A stretch of DNA of 37,479 nucleotides from Psittacicella melopsittaci (GCF_003585925.1 NZ_NRJH01000006.1:1-37479); one strand, 5' to 3'. Shown: positions 18,101 through 26,642, counted from the first letter of the stretch. Notes: generated from the sequence alone by a model not told the origin. Numbers and translations: made by a program.

Positions 18101-20899
18101 TGCGTCGATTACATATTTAATTCCAGGTACAGTTAGAGAAGTTTCAGCAATGTTAGTGGCAAGAATAATGCGTAAATTACCGTCTGGTTTAAAGATTAAC
18201 TGTTGCTCTGTCGAAGAGAGGCGACTATATAAAGGTAATACTTTTAAGCCTGGGTAACGGCGATTAACATGTGTAAAGTGTTGGCTCAGTTCATTTGCCA
18301 CATCACGGATTTCGCGTTCACCAGAAAGGAAGACGAGAATATCCCCATGCCCTTCTTGTAAAAGCTCTTCAGAGGCTGCAATTACCCCTTGGCTTAGTTC
18401 GAGTGAAGAATCTTCATCATCGGCATATTTACGGTAAGCTTTAAAGGCTTTAGCGTCCTTGTCGCTAGTACCAAAACCATGGCGAGCTTGGTATTGCGGA
18501 TAAGCAAAACCACTCGCTTGCTCTTGAGATGCAGAAAATTCTTGCTCTGCAAGATTTGGTTGCGAAGAAGCTTGCTTTAATTTTTCTTCTGCTTCAGCTT
18601 GGCTTGACCTTAAGCTCGCTTCTTGACTTTGTTTAGCTGCTAGTTCTTCTGGTTTTGGTGACTTGTCACTGTAAATACGACGCGAAAATGCCGAGTGAGA
18701 GTCATTGTCGCTGGCATAAGGGTTTACCGTACTTAAACCAAAAGTCTCATCGGCCGCTAGGTTGCTGTGACGACGAGATCTACCTATGCTAGTGCCACGC
18801 GGAGGCAAGTTAGCAGGTTGTCCGAGAGCTGAACTTGCAGGAGTTGCTTCAGGAGTTGCACTGGCGTGAGCAGTTTCTTCTGCTCTTTCCTGGCTAGTTA
18901 CGGCAGTACTTGAGTTTGCAATTTCTGCTCCACTTGCATTAGTGGTTCCAGAGGCATTTGCATTAGTACTTGTCTCTTCATTTACTTTTGTAGAAGAACT
19001 CGCTTCTTTAAAAGCAGAAGCAAAACTATTTTCCACCTCACCAAAGCTATAAGTACGACTTTGAGCTGAATAGCTTGAATCTTCTTCAGCAAAAGCACTT
19101 GAGTCAGAAACAAACTCATCCAAAGTAAGAGGACGATATCTTACTTCTACTGGGTAAGTGCGTCCTGCCACTTCCACTATTGGGCAATTATTAAAGTGAC
19201 GCGAAAAACGATGTACATCAATAGTTGCCGAGGTAATAATTACTTTTAAGTCAGGACGGCGAGCAAGAATAAGTTTTAAATAACCTAAGATAAAGTCATT
19301 GTTTAGTGAACGTTCATGTGCCTCGTCAATAATTAAACAAGAGTATTGTTTAAGGAGAGGATCATTTTGCATTTCTGCCAGTAAGATACCATCGGTCATG
19401 AGCTTAATATGGGTATTAGGCGAAACCTGCTCATTGAATCTTACTTTATAGCCTACTAAATCGCCCAGTTGCGTTTCGAGTTCATCGGCAATACGCTTAG
19501 CTACTGATGATGCGGCAATACGACGTGGTTGCGTATGACCAATATAACCATGCTTACTAAAACCTAACTCTAAACAGAGTTTAGGAATTTGCGTAGTTTT
19601 CCCTGAACCTGTATCCCCTGCCACCACAATAACCTGGTTGTGACGTAAGAGTTTACGAATCAAATCAATTTGATTTGACACAGGTAAGTCAGGAGTATAG
19701 GAAATAACATTAGGCACACTTGCTTGGCGTTGGAAGTAGCTTTTAAAGCCTTCTAAAGTCAGCTGCACCAGTTTTTCGAGTAGTTGCTTTTGTCCTTGGC
19801 TCGCATTTAAGCTAGTAATGGCTTGGCTAACTTTAGCGTTTTTCTCTTCTTGTCCTAGCCAGGTTGGGAAAAAGTCTTGCAGTTGACTAACGCCCAGAGC
19901 TTGCAGAAAAGCAGTTATATGCTGAGGTTGTAACTGCTCTTGTTGTTTTTGTCCCGCAAGGCGCAGTTGACGTAAAATGTACTCTTCTTGACTAAGAGTA
20001 AGATTACTTTTAGCTAAGAGCTCTAAACAAATTTTATTAGCTTGTAGATTTACCTTAAAGTTAGGTGCTCTAGAGACTGAGTTTTTGGTTTTTACGTTTT
20101 GTTTTGTGCTTGCTGTCTCTAGTTCTTGCTCTTGCTCTAGCTCTTGCTCCAACTCTTGCTGCTGCTCTTTATGAGCTTGCACCTTACGCTTTTTCGCAGC
20201 TAGGGCATCGAGTTGACGTAAAACGGCACTTTCTTCTTCGTTGCTTTCGGCAAATTGCGGATCAGCAACGCGCGTAGCCTGAGCTTGAGAGGCGTTTTTA
20301 GGTGCCGACATGCCCACATAAGTTGAGCTTTCAGGGCTCTTGGTTACCAGAGCTTGGAGCTTATGAGCTATAGGGTTATCAGTAATCTTGCGCGGGTTAG
20401 CTTGGGATACAGCCTGCTTAATTGCCCCTACGGTTGCTACTGGAGCTGAGTTAGCTGCTTTTTCTTTTGGGGTTGCAGGGCGCGGAGACTTCTCCTCCGC
20501 TGAGCTAGGAGCAGTTGAGCTCGGCTCGGTCGCTTTTTTCTTGCTCCCAAGCTTATAGCCCCCAAAACCTGCTTGGCGAATTGGTGCCGAGTTTTCTTTT
20601 TCACTTTGGGCTAAATTCGCACGGAGTTGAGCAAGAGCTGAGAGGTCATTACCCAGAGCTTGCCCTTTACCTTTTTTCTGGCTCGAGGTTTTATTCTCGC
20701 CACTTGGAGTGGCTTTTTTTGTTCCTGGAGCAAAGAATTTTTGTTGTTTTTTGGCAGGTGCAGACTCAGGCTCGGGAGCCTGGTCTTGCACTAGTCCTTT
20801 GAGTTTGGCTTTGAGCTCGTCATCAAGAGCTATTTTTGCCGAAACTTTATTTTTCTTGCCTAAATTAGCTAGCGTCGAACGCCAATCATTAGTAGACAT
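15146..20899 (-). CDS. hrpA: ATP-dependent DEAH-box RNA helicase HrpA with large low-complexity additions
   Basis: The 1917-aa product aligns with HrpA along the core. It has Walker A GDTGSGKT at 428-435, GHTQPRRIAA, the DEAH box IIDEAHERS with Asp at 525, ITSATID, GEREIRD, TNIAETSLTVPGIKYVIDAGT and motif VI QRKGRCGR at 962-969. The winged-helix/ratchet region follows, then the C-terminal HrpA-type domain with RELV...LPKNLRKQ and LPNKAKL. HrpA acts on RNA and rescues collided ribosomes in Escherichia coli. E. coli HrpA is about 1300 aa. Here an Ala/Gln/Lys/Glu-rich N-terminal extension adds about 330 residues, and a Ser/Ala/Glu-rich insertion of about 230 residues (597-828) separates the two RecA-like domains. 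The AAGGA ribosome binding site overlaps the end of uvrB, and only 11 bases separate the genes, so they are cotranscribed. Confidence 0.95.
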   Translation of the reverse strand: MSTNDWRSTLANLGKKNKVSAKIALDDELKAKLKGLVQDQAPEPESAPAKKQQKFFAPGTKKATPSGENKTSSQKKGKGQALGNDLSALAQLRANLAQSEKENSAPIRQAGFGGYKLGSKKKATEPSSTAPSSAEEKSPRPATPKEKAANSAPVATVGAIKQAVSQANPRKITDNPIAHKLQALVTKSPESSTYVGMSAPKNASQAQATRVADPQFAESNEEESAVLRQLDALAAKKRKVQAHKEQQQELEQELEQEQELETASTKQNVKTKNSVSRAPNFKVNLQANKICLELLAKSNLTLSQEEYILRQLRLAGQKQQEQLQPQHITAFLQALGVSQLQDFFPTWLGQEEKNAKVSQAITSLNASQGQKQLLEKLVQLTLEGFKSYFQRQASVPNVISYTPDLPVSNQIDLIRKLLRHNQVIVVAGDTGSGKTTQIPKLCLELGFSKHGYIGHTQPRRIAASSVAKRIADELETQLGDLVGYKVRFNEQVSPNTHIKLMTDGILLAEMQNDPLLKQYSCLIIDEAHERSLNNDFILGYLKLILARRPDLKVIITSATIDVHRFSRHFNNCPIVEVAGRTYPVEVRYRPLTLDEFVSDSSAFAEEDSSYSAQSRTYSFGEVENSFASAFKEASSSTKVNEETSTNANASGTTNASGAEIANSSTAVTSQERAEETAHASATPEATPASSALGQPANLPPRGTSIGRSRRHSNLAADETFGLSTVNPYASDNDSHSAFSRRIYSDKSPKPEELAAKQSQEASLRSSQAEAEEKLKQASSQPNLAEQEFSASQEQASGFAYPQYQARHGFGTSDKDAKAFKAYRKYADDEDSSLELSQGVIAASEELLQEGHGDILVFLSGEREIRDVANELSQHFTHVNRRYPGLKVLPLYSRLSSTEQQLIFKPDGNLRIILATNIAETSLTVPGIKYVIDAGTARISRYNYKTQVQGLPIEAISQASANQRKGRCGRTSPGICIRLYSEADFYSRPEFTDPEIKRTNLSAVILKMLSLNLPHIEDFPFLDAPERSFIRSGLRLLEQLQAIYVTPNGYAINKLGKQLAELPVDPRLGRMILEASHLGSLNEMLILAAGMTVVDVRERPQGKTEHAQQLHAEYKDKNSDYMTLLNLWHFLFAEKMSNTQFRKFCKRRYINYLRVREWQDLYSQLKLVALQLKLKMNQLPANYPEIHRAMLPGLLDHIAQIDSADKMQYRGARGKAFRFFNTSVLYKQRKSWVMVSEMLHLNQTYAMLGASIEPSWVEPYARHLLKYAYQQPHWSKRRGEVCAYMSANLFGLTIVDKRLVSYGKIDPETSRQIFIRQALVEQNWDQDFEFYLHNNTLLAQALKVEEQQRKRGLIISEEDLYAWYAARIPAHVNNNVSFTRWWEKQSKKDPHYLDIDLEQILNPEQALTRFPEYIQDQNWKLKLNYLFEPESPWDGVNVLIPIQFLQGLDYRLYQWHIANYREELVETLIRNLPKNLRKQLIPAPDYARVFCERIDHVLQEKGKVLSFYQVLAQTFKQINGSYIEASIWQEAANNLPAHLQVHFTVLDLEGQVMAQSNDLAQLQQDLQHTSQELVNSKSKQDLSRAKVYTDFEFTNFGQMQQLKKGGVLLDSYPALVPVLSLEPEKQKALARQMQAVQEELGNSDLVQNHIAAGVIIQNLATASEQARVMHAGLRDLLLLNSQNPIKFLQEKLPNKAKLAMYFSGNVSKIIAECIRSAADHIMRTYEAQAQELSRKQGNKSEPFIWDKSYYLFMLDKMRSEINADTYKVAQLVEQILVLANSINKELKKPKDLEVMLGANDIKQQLATLTRPDFVAEHSLEQLSQVPRYLEAILYRLERMGQNPALDQKRQEEVNHWEQVYQQLAQNWPVYRDPQALTDLFFMIQEFRVSLFAQTIGSRIPVSSKRIEQYVEQLKENVI

Positions 20900-20910
20900 A
20901 AAATTCCTTA

Positions 20911-23160
20911 TTATTTGCGCCGACGACGGGCGGTGAAAATATTAAATTTAGTTTCACTAAGGTCAGTACCAACTTCTTGTGCCTCTTTGCGCATTTGCTC
21001 ATACTCTGGGGAGCCAGGCAGAGGAATACCACGTTTTTTAGGAGTATGCTCTTCAGGTTGGGGACGGAGACCTTGCTCGATTTCTTGGGCTTCAACTTGA
21101 GCTAGAGCTTCGTGGGCTGCTTTTTTACTAGCTTGGTTTAAAGCCACGCGACGGGCATTAACCATTTGTTGTTCGGCATCTACACTTGCAATTTCTTCAC
21201 TAACAAAGCCTAGATCCTCAATATCCTCAAAGAGATCCTCAAAGCCTTCATCATAAGAACGGGCAATAATGTTATTGAGATATGAGTTAGCTACTGCCGT
21301 ACGTGGAGTTTTATTATGGCGTTGGTTGTAATCCATTTGTAACTGGCGACGATTTTGTGTTTGCTCAATTGCTTCAGCAATTTGTTTGGTCATTTTATTG
21401 CGGTTGTTCATATAGATAACAACCTTACCTTTGGTGTTACGAGCAGCACGTCCAATTACCTGAATTAAAGAAGTTGTATCGTTTAAGAAACCACCTACAT
21501 CGGCATAAACAATTAATACTTTTTCTACGCGCGGAATATCTAAACCTTCACGAATGAGGTTTACCCCAATAATTACATCAAGAGGAGCAAGATTAGGGTC
21601 GGCTGCTTGCAGTCTTTCTACGAGCTCTCGTCTTTCTGGAGCTGGCGTTTCTGCGAGCATTACTTTAGCCTTGTAACCCAGATCTTGAAGGAGTAACTCA
21701 TAGTTACGAGCAATTTTACTATCTGGGCAACGTAAAAGTACAGCACCCCCATTGGCACGCGTTTGGTTAATCTGTTGGATAACATGCTGGGTATAGCTTA
21801 CGCCTTCAAGTTCATCAACATATACTACCTCGATTTCTGGATCAAGTAAGTAGGTTGGACGAATAAAGAGTCTAGCTACATGCTCGGGACCCGAAAGATC
21901 TAATTCGCGTTGGTTTGGGGTTGCCGAAACGTAAATAGTTTGGAAATTGTACTCGCGTACTTCGTGCCCCTTTAGCGGACGATTAATTACACACGAAGGT
22001 AAACGAATACCGTTGGAAATTAGATCCTTTTTACGGGAAAAATCGGCTGCCGAAGCCGCTTGAATTTGCCCTAATGCTAAGTGAGATTCATCAATAAAGA
22101 ATACTGTATCCTTAGCAAGGTAACTCATGAGCGTATAAGGGCGCATGTTTTCATAGTCGTCGGGAGTATACTCACGCTCCATGTTTTCGCGGTTAAAGTA
22201 CCAAGCGTAGTTTTCAATCCCGTTACAGTAGCCATTAACAAGTAATTCATTAATGTCATCTTCGAGGCGTTGAACTAAGAGTTCATATTGATCAGGACGG
22301 AGGACATTGCGTTGCCCTTTAGCTTCTTTGAGCATTTTTTCGCCCATGATTTTAATTTCATCTGGAGTATAGAAGTCTTGAGCATAACGCGTTGCTGGGT
22401 AAATATGCCCAGATTTTAACCCTCTTTGCCCATCTAGGATTTCCCCTGTGTCTATATTACGCGTACGAAAATCTATGCGTTCGAGTAAACCCATATCATC
22501 AAAGCGTAGTTCCCAAACGCGCATGGTTTCTTCATAGGCATTAGAACAAATAAAGGCCTTGGATTCAGTGAGGCGATAGAGACCACGTGCGAGTTTATGT
22601 TGCGTTTGACGATAACCTGAGTGTTCGAGTTTAACAACAAGTTCGTTAATGTTAATCGGGTTCTCCAGATCTAAGTCAATAATTGACTTACGATACATTT
22701 CTGGTGCCCCAGTACCATAAACACAAGACAGACTGGTAACTATAATGGTATCACGACGCCCTGAAGAGAGAGCAGTGGTCGCATCTAGCACCATTTGTTC
22801 GAGAATTTCATTAGTTACTGATTGCTTGGTATGGAACTCACTATTTTTGACAAACTCAGGACGATATAAATCGAAGGTTGAAACATAGTAGTGTACAGCA
22901 TTGTTTGGGAAAAATGCTTTAAGTTCTTCGTAGAGCTGGTAAGCTAAGATTTTATTTGGGCTATAGATAATTGCCGGGCGATTAGCCTGAGCAATAATAT
23001 TAGCCATGGTAAAGGTTTTCCCTGAACCTGTTACCCCATGGATGGTCATATCCCTTACTCCCTCATCAAGCCATTGGCTCACTTGGGAAATGGCACTAAC
23101 CTGATCCCCTGCGGGTTGATAGTTAGAGACAAGATCAAATAGTTTTTCTGTTGTTTGCAT
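20911..23160 (-). CDS. uvrB: UvrABC system subunit B, divergent form
   Basis: UvrB is the damage-verifying helicase-like subunit of nucleotide excision repair. This 749-aa protein has the UvrB signature: Walker A GVTGSGKTFT (Lys48), NGYCNGIENYAWYF, FFIDESH, QTIYVSATP, DVIIGVNLIREGLDIP and LIQVIGRAARN. Two parts are unusual. The beta-hairpin segment, normally with paired tyrosines (YYDYYQPEAY), reads STFDLYRPEF at 94-103 and is shorter. The C-terminus (after about 640) is an Ala/Gln/Glu-rich and basic tail in which I cannot find the canonical UVR motif that contacts UvrC. The usual length is about 670 aa. A clear AAGGA precedes the ATG by 5 bases, and the upstream gene's stop is 10 bases away. 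I see no LexA box in the operon promoter. Confidence 0.9.
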   Translation of the reverse strand: MQTTEKLFDLVSNYQPAGDQVSAISQVSQWLDEGVRDMTIHGVTGSGKTFTMANIIAQANRPAIIYSPNKILAYQLYEELKAFFPNNAVHYYVSTFDLYRPEFVKNSEFHTKQSVTNEILEQMVLDATTALSSGRRDTIIVTSLSCVYGTGAPEMYRKSIIDLDLENPININELVVKLEHSGYRQTQHKLARGLYRLTESKAFICSNAYEETMRVWELRFDDMGLLERIDFRTRNIDTGEILDGQRGLKSGHIYPATRYAQDFYTPDEIKIMGEKMLKEAKGQRNVLRPDQYELLVQRLEDDINELLVNGYCNGIENYAWYFNRENMEREYTPDDYENMRPYTLMSYLAKDTVFFIDESHLALGQIQAASAADFSRKKDLISNGIRLPSCVINRPLKGHEVREYNFQTIYVSATPNQRELDLSGPEHVARLFIRPTYLLDPEIEVVYVDELEGVSYTQHVIQQINQTRANGGAVLLRCPDSKIARNYELLLQDLGYKAKVMLAETPAPERRELVERLQAADPNLAPLDVIIGVNLIREGLDIPRVEKVLIVYADVGGFLNDTTSLIQVIGRAARNTKGKVVIYMNNRNKMTKQIAEAIEQTQNRRQLQMDYNQRHNKTPRTAVANSYLNNIIARSYDEGFEDLFEDIEDLGFVSEEIASVDAEQQMVNARRVALNQASKKAAHEALAQVEAQEIEQGLRPQPEEHTPKKRGIPLPGSPEYEQMRKEAQEVGTDLSETKFNIFTARRRRK

Positions 23161-23170
23161 TTTTTCCTTC

Positions 23171-25540
23171 TTAATTTTTTTGCTTCATGTTTTGTTTTAA
23201 GAGATGAAGTTGTTTTTCCGTTAGGCGAACTAAATCGAGGGGATTGTCCGGAGCTAATGGAAACTGATTAAACGGACTTGTTTGTTGTGCCTCTTGCTCA
23301 TATGGCGTAGTTACCGTTTCTTGCACTACACCTTGGTGCACTGCTACTTTAGCACTCGCCAGAGCTGCTTTAAGAGTTGGTAAGCCCGTATGTGAGTATT
23401 GAGCAAAATAATCCGCATAGTTAAACTGCTCGGCGTCAGTAGGTTGGGTTGCCGTTTGCTCTAAAGCTATTGCCGGATTAACAAAAATTGGTACTGCTTG
23501 TGGCAATGTATTTTGCTCAAAAGACCAAATTTCAGGAGCTGGTTCGGGCTCGCTTACTACCTGACTGACATTGGTTACTGCTTGACTTACATTGGTTATA
23601 GCCTGACTCACATTAGTTGGTAAATGTAATTGCTCTTTAGCTTGTTCTTGCTCAAAAGTAACAACCGTAAGTTCATCTTCGCATTCTTTAGGAAGTTGAA
23701 TTCTTTCGCGTTGCTCTTTTTCGATTTGTTCTTTTTGTAAGCCAACATGTTGGGAAACTAAAGACGGATCGGGAGCAAAAACTAGGTTAGCAGCATCTGT
23801 AGCTATATGCGGAATTTCTTGTTCTGCCTCTGTGAGAGCACAATTTACTTGGGGCATGCTCAGAGCTAGAGCTGCTTGTTCTTGCAGAGCTAAATCCTCT
23901 TCTTGTAAAGAGATAAATTCATGCACACGTTCAACCAGTTTAGCATGGCGTAGCGGCACTAAACTTGGCAGGCATTGATCGTGCACTAGGCGATCAGCAA
24001 AAAGATCGGCTTGACTTTGGGCTTGCCCTTGATCAATTACTGGTTCTTGTAAGCTTGCCGTTTGCAACGCTAGTTCTTGAGCAGCTTGCTTTTCTTCTCC
24101 TTGTTGCATGAGCACCGGACGACTTTGGCTAATGCTCACTCCCTTCTCAACGGCAGTATGTGCTATATCCTGGGCAAGTTGAGCAAGTTGAGCACTTGGT
24201 TCAAGGTCAGCTGTTAGTTTTTGGTAATTATGTTCAACTTGGGTTTGCGGGTCAACTATTTCTGGGTGTTGCGGTTCGAGCTCAACATTTACCCCAGTGT
24301 GACTGGCAACAAGTTGTTCTACATTATCTACGCCTTGAGCCGTGAGTTTTTCTTTTAAGCGCTGGGCTGTAGCCTGGGCTATAGCGCGGTCAACTTGCGC
24401 TTGTTGTTGATGAGCAAGTTCTTGGTTATAAGCCTCTTGCCATACTAAGGCTTGCTCGCGGTTTAGAGGATGGAGGTTGCTCAGATCCTTGCAAGCAGCA
24501 CTGCTAAAGTAAAGACTATTGTGTCCGGTTAAGCGAATCAGTAAATAGTCGAGAATATTTAAGGCAAATTCCTGTTTTAAAACCTTATCGTAAGCAAAAA
24601 AGCCTGGGTTGGCGTTAGCTTCTAAAAACTGCCATTGTTGGTAATCGGGATTATAGATAAAATCTAAACCACAAAGATCAAGTTCGAGTCTTTGAGCTAT
24701 AGCCAAAGCTTGTTCTTCGAGAGCCGGAGTAATTTGGTAAGGTACGCCATATCCCCCTTGGGCAATATTAGCTGCAATTTGCTCTTCTTGGGCTACACGT
24801 AAAAAAGCTCCTGTTACTTGTCCATTGAGTACCATTATCCGCAGGTCATAGTTACGCAGATCGTAACTTTGGATATACTCTTGGGCAAGAGTAAAGTCAT
24901 GGTTGGACATATGCAGTGACTGCTGTGCCAGTTGTTGTTGGTTATAGGCAAGATTAAGCCCTTGTCCGCCCATGCTTTGGCTATTAGGTTTAGTAATTTG
25001 CGGATAGACTAAATAGGCATCACTGAGATTACGATAGGCATCCCAACGCATAAAGCTGGAGTTAACTACAGGAACTATATCAAGAAGTTGGAGATAGCTA
25101 TGCCATTTGTCCCGACAATTACGCAAGCCCTTAATGCTATTGCTCACTTGCACCCCAAGTTGAGTAAAAGCTTGCCCTAAAGCAAAGCCATTGTGATTAA
25201 AAGTTGGTCCAAAGCGTGTAAGCACCAGATCCACATTGCTTGCATCAAAATAAATAAGCTCACTATTATCTTGAGCTTGGTCGAGTTCGGCATGATATTG
25301 CGAGCCATAATAGTCTTCGGGATGACTATAGTATTTGCGTGCCAGAGTTTTTTCTGAATAGGCAATTTTAAGGCAATTGTTGTGGATAAGCAACATAAAT
25401 TTATCTATATCATAGTGAGCAAAATCGAGATAGATATGATTTTGACTCAGATTAAAATTTACAATAGCTTGTTCCAGAGCCTGATTAGTGTAAAGTTCGG
25501 CTTTTTTTACCAGGTTAAGAATACGATAGGTTTTTTTCAT
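23171..25540 (-). CDS. RimK-like ATP-grasp ligase with long Gln/Glu/Ala-rich tail
   Basis: The first ~340 residues match the RimK/glutathione-synthetase group of ATP-grasp ligases: TRFGPT, RDKWHSYLQLL (143), the ATP-binding loop TKPNSQSMGGQG (183-194), YDLRIMVLNGQVTGAFLR (232-248), DLCGLDFIY (288-296) and the metal-binding FLEANANPGF (305-314). RimK adds glutamate to ribosomal protein S6; the substrate here is not shown by sequence. Residues 340-789 are a low-complexity Gln/Glu/Ala/Val-rich extension, probably disordered or coiled-coil, with three TNVSQ(A/V)(I/V) repeats. I start at the ATG at 25540 (MKKTYRILN); an upstream TTG at 25564 is also open, and neither has a strong Shine-Dalgarno. 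It is the first gene of the operon with uvrB and hrpA. Confidence 0.75.
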   Translation of the reverse strand: MKKTYRILNLVKKAELYTNQALEQAIVNFNLSQNHIYLDFAHYDIDKFMLLIHNNCLKIAYSEKTLARKYYSHPEDYYGSQYHAELDQAQDNSELIYFDASNVDLVLTRFGPTFNHNGFALGQAFTQLGVQVSNSIKGLRNCRDKWHSYLQLLDIVPVVNSSFMRWDAYRNLSDAYLVYPQITKPNSQSMGGQGLNLAYNQQQLAQQSLHMSNHDFTLAQEYIQSYDLRNYDLRIMVLNGQVTGAFLRVAQEEQIAANIAQGGYGVPYQITPALEEQALAIAQRLELDLCGLDFIYNPDYQQWQFLEANANPGFFAYDKVLKQEFALNILDYLLIRLTGHNSLYFSSAACKDLSNLHPLNREQALVWQEAYNQELAHQQQAQVDRAIAQATAQRLKEKLTAQGVDNVEQLVASHTGVNVELEPQHPEIVDPQTQVEHNYQKLTADLEPSAQLAQLAQDIAHTAVEKGVSISQSRPVLMQQGEEKQAAQELALQTASLQEPVIDQGQAQSQADLFADRLVHDQCLPSLVPLRHAKLVERVHEFISLQEEDLALQEQAALALSMPQVNCALTEAEQEIPHIATDAANLVFAPDPSLVSQHVGLQKEQIEKEQRERIQLPKECEDELTVVTFEQEQAKEQLHLPTNVSQAITNVSQAVTNVSQVVSEPEPAPEIWSFEQNTLPQAVPIFVNPAIALEQTATQPTDAEQFNYADYFAQYSHTGLPTLKAALASAKVAVHQGVVQETVTTPYEQEAQQTSPFNQFPLAPDNPLDLVRLTEKQLHLLKQNMKQKN
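23555..23617 (-). repeat. Three 21-bp tandem repeats in the RimK-like tail
   Basis: Consecutive units encode TNVSQAI, TNVSQAV and TNVSQVV. The core words start at 23561, 23582 and 23603, a 21-bp period. They show slippage-type growth of the low-complexity tail. Confidence 0.8.
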
Positions 25541-25554
25541 AGCTATAAACGCAG

Positions 25555-25599
25555 ACAAGACCAACTTCTCGAGCTGGTCTCTGAGGAGATTGGTCTTGT
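25555..25599 (-). other. Leader hairpin just upstream of the RimK-like gene
   Basis: A perfect 10-bp inverted repeat (acaagaccaa / ttggtcttgt) encloses 25 bases that can extend the stem by about six more pairs, with one bulge and a G-U pair. It ends 15 bases before the ATG at 25540 and lies downstream of the putative promoter, so it would be in the mRNA leader. It has no U-run, so it is not a standard terminator. Confidence 0.6.
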
Positions 25600-25625
25600 G
25601 AAAAAAGGAAGTTGCACAGATTTAC

Positions 25626-25634
25626 ATTATAGCA
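25626..25634 (-). promoter_or_regulatory. Extended -10 promoter for the RimK-like/uvrB/hrpA operon
   Basis: The minus strand reads TGCTATAAT, a perfect extended -10 element, about 85 bases before the RimK-like start. The -35 region is weak, as is usual for extended -10 promoters. It lies just after the nitroreductase stop, so the operon need not depend on read-through from that gene. Confidence 0.55.
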
Positions 25635-25661
25635 AAATTTGCCTTAAAAAAGTGATTTCCC

Positions 25662-26402
25662 TTATTTTTTACAAAAGCCTTTTTGGGTTAAATAGGCTAA
25701 AAATTCTGGGTTGGCAGGACGATCAAACATATGTGCGGTAGAGTTAGACCATTCACCGTCTTTATGTAAGTATTTTTGGTTATAGGCATGTAATACTTGA
25801 TCATAGGTAGCTAGCTGTTCGACTGTAGCGGGGGTATAAGTATCAGTATGAAGTAGTTGCTCTACGGCAAAGCGTGGACGTTGTAAAGGTTGTTCATCTG
25901 GGTAACCTAAACATAAAGCAAAAATTGGTACTACAAATTCAGGGAGATTTAGTTCTTGATCTAACCACGCGAGGTTATGGCGGATAGCGCCAATAAATAG
26001 TCCTCCTAGTCCCATGGACTCGGCTGCTAGCATCATGTTTTGCGCAAAAATGCTCGCGTCAATAGTTCCTGCTAAAAAGACTTCACTATATTGGAGTTGA
26101 GCTTGCGGATTAACTACTTTAAAGCGATTAAAGTCAACACAGATTATTAAAAACTCGGCCGCTTGGGTGATAGCTTTTTGCCGAAAGCATTTATCTTCAA
26201 TACTTTGGCGAAGTTCGGGATTAGTAATCCGAATTACCGAAGTAGCTTGAATATTGGCATAGGTTGAAGCACGCGAACCTGCCTCAACTATGGCGTTGAG
26301 AATTTCAGGATTAATGCTTTTTGCCTTAAAGTGACGCACAGAAAAGTGAGAAAAGATAGTTTCTAAAGTAGGACGAGAAGCTAGATGCTCAGCAATACTC
26401 AT
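25662..26402 (-). CDS. NADPH-dependent nitroreductase, NfsA/FRP family
   Basis: The 246-aa protein has the FMN-binding nitroreductase fold of the NfsA group: an N-terminal RPTLETIFSHFSVRHF (the R-hSvR-F phosphate-binding motif), AGSRASTYANIQATSVIRI, a central AGTIDASIFAQNMMLAAESMGLGGLFIGAIRHN, and LCLGYPDEQPLQRPRF. These enzymes use NAD(P)H to reduce nitro compounds, quinones or free flavin in the cytoplasm; the natural substrate is not evident. The start at 26402 is supported by AAGGAG six bases upstream; a longer frame from a TTG at 26426 lacks this. It is divergent from the TonB-dependent receptor and upstream of the RimK-like operon. Confidence 0.88.
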   Translation of the reverse strand: MSIAEHLASRPTLETIFSHFSVRHFKAKSINPEILNAIVEAGSRASTYANIQATSVIRITNPELRQSIEDKCFRQKAITQAAEFLIICVDFNRFKVVNPQAQLQYSEVFLAGTIDASIFAQNMMLAAESMGLGGLFIGAIRHNLAWLDQELNLPEFVVPIFALCLGYPDEQPLQRPRFAVEQLLHTDTYTPATVEQLATYDQVLHAYNQKYLHKDGEWSNSTAHMFDRPANPEFLAYLTQKGFCKK

Positions 26403-26642
26403 ATTTTCTCCTTGTGAAGTTAGCAAATACTAGTTATATTTTACTCCTGCAATTTTGGCTCAGAAGCAAAAAAAACAGAAAATGAGTTAATTTGCTAATA
26501 AAAGCCTCGCTAAAGGCACAATAAAAGTAAGGGAATAAGAGCTAAACTTGAGGAGAGGAAAAAAATTTTTAAGGACAAAAAACTTTATATTTAGGTACTT
26601 TAAAAAGCAATAAAGAAAAGTAAAAAAAATTCTAAAAATTCA

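Noticed and set aside
25541..25564. TTG start adding eight residues to the RimK-like protein
   Set aside because: It lies within the leader hairpin and lacks a Shine-Dalgarno; the ATG gives a more typical N-terminus, though this is not certain.
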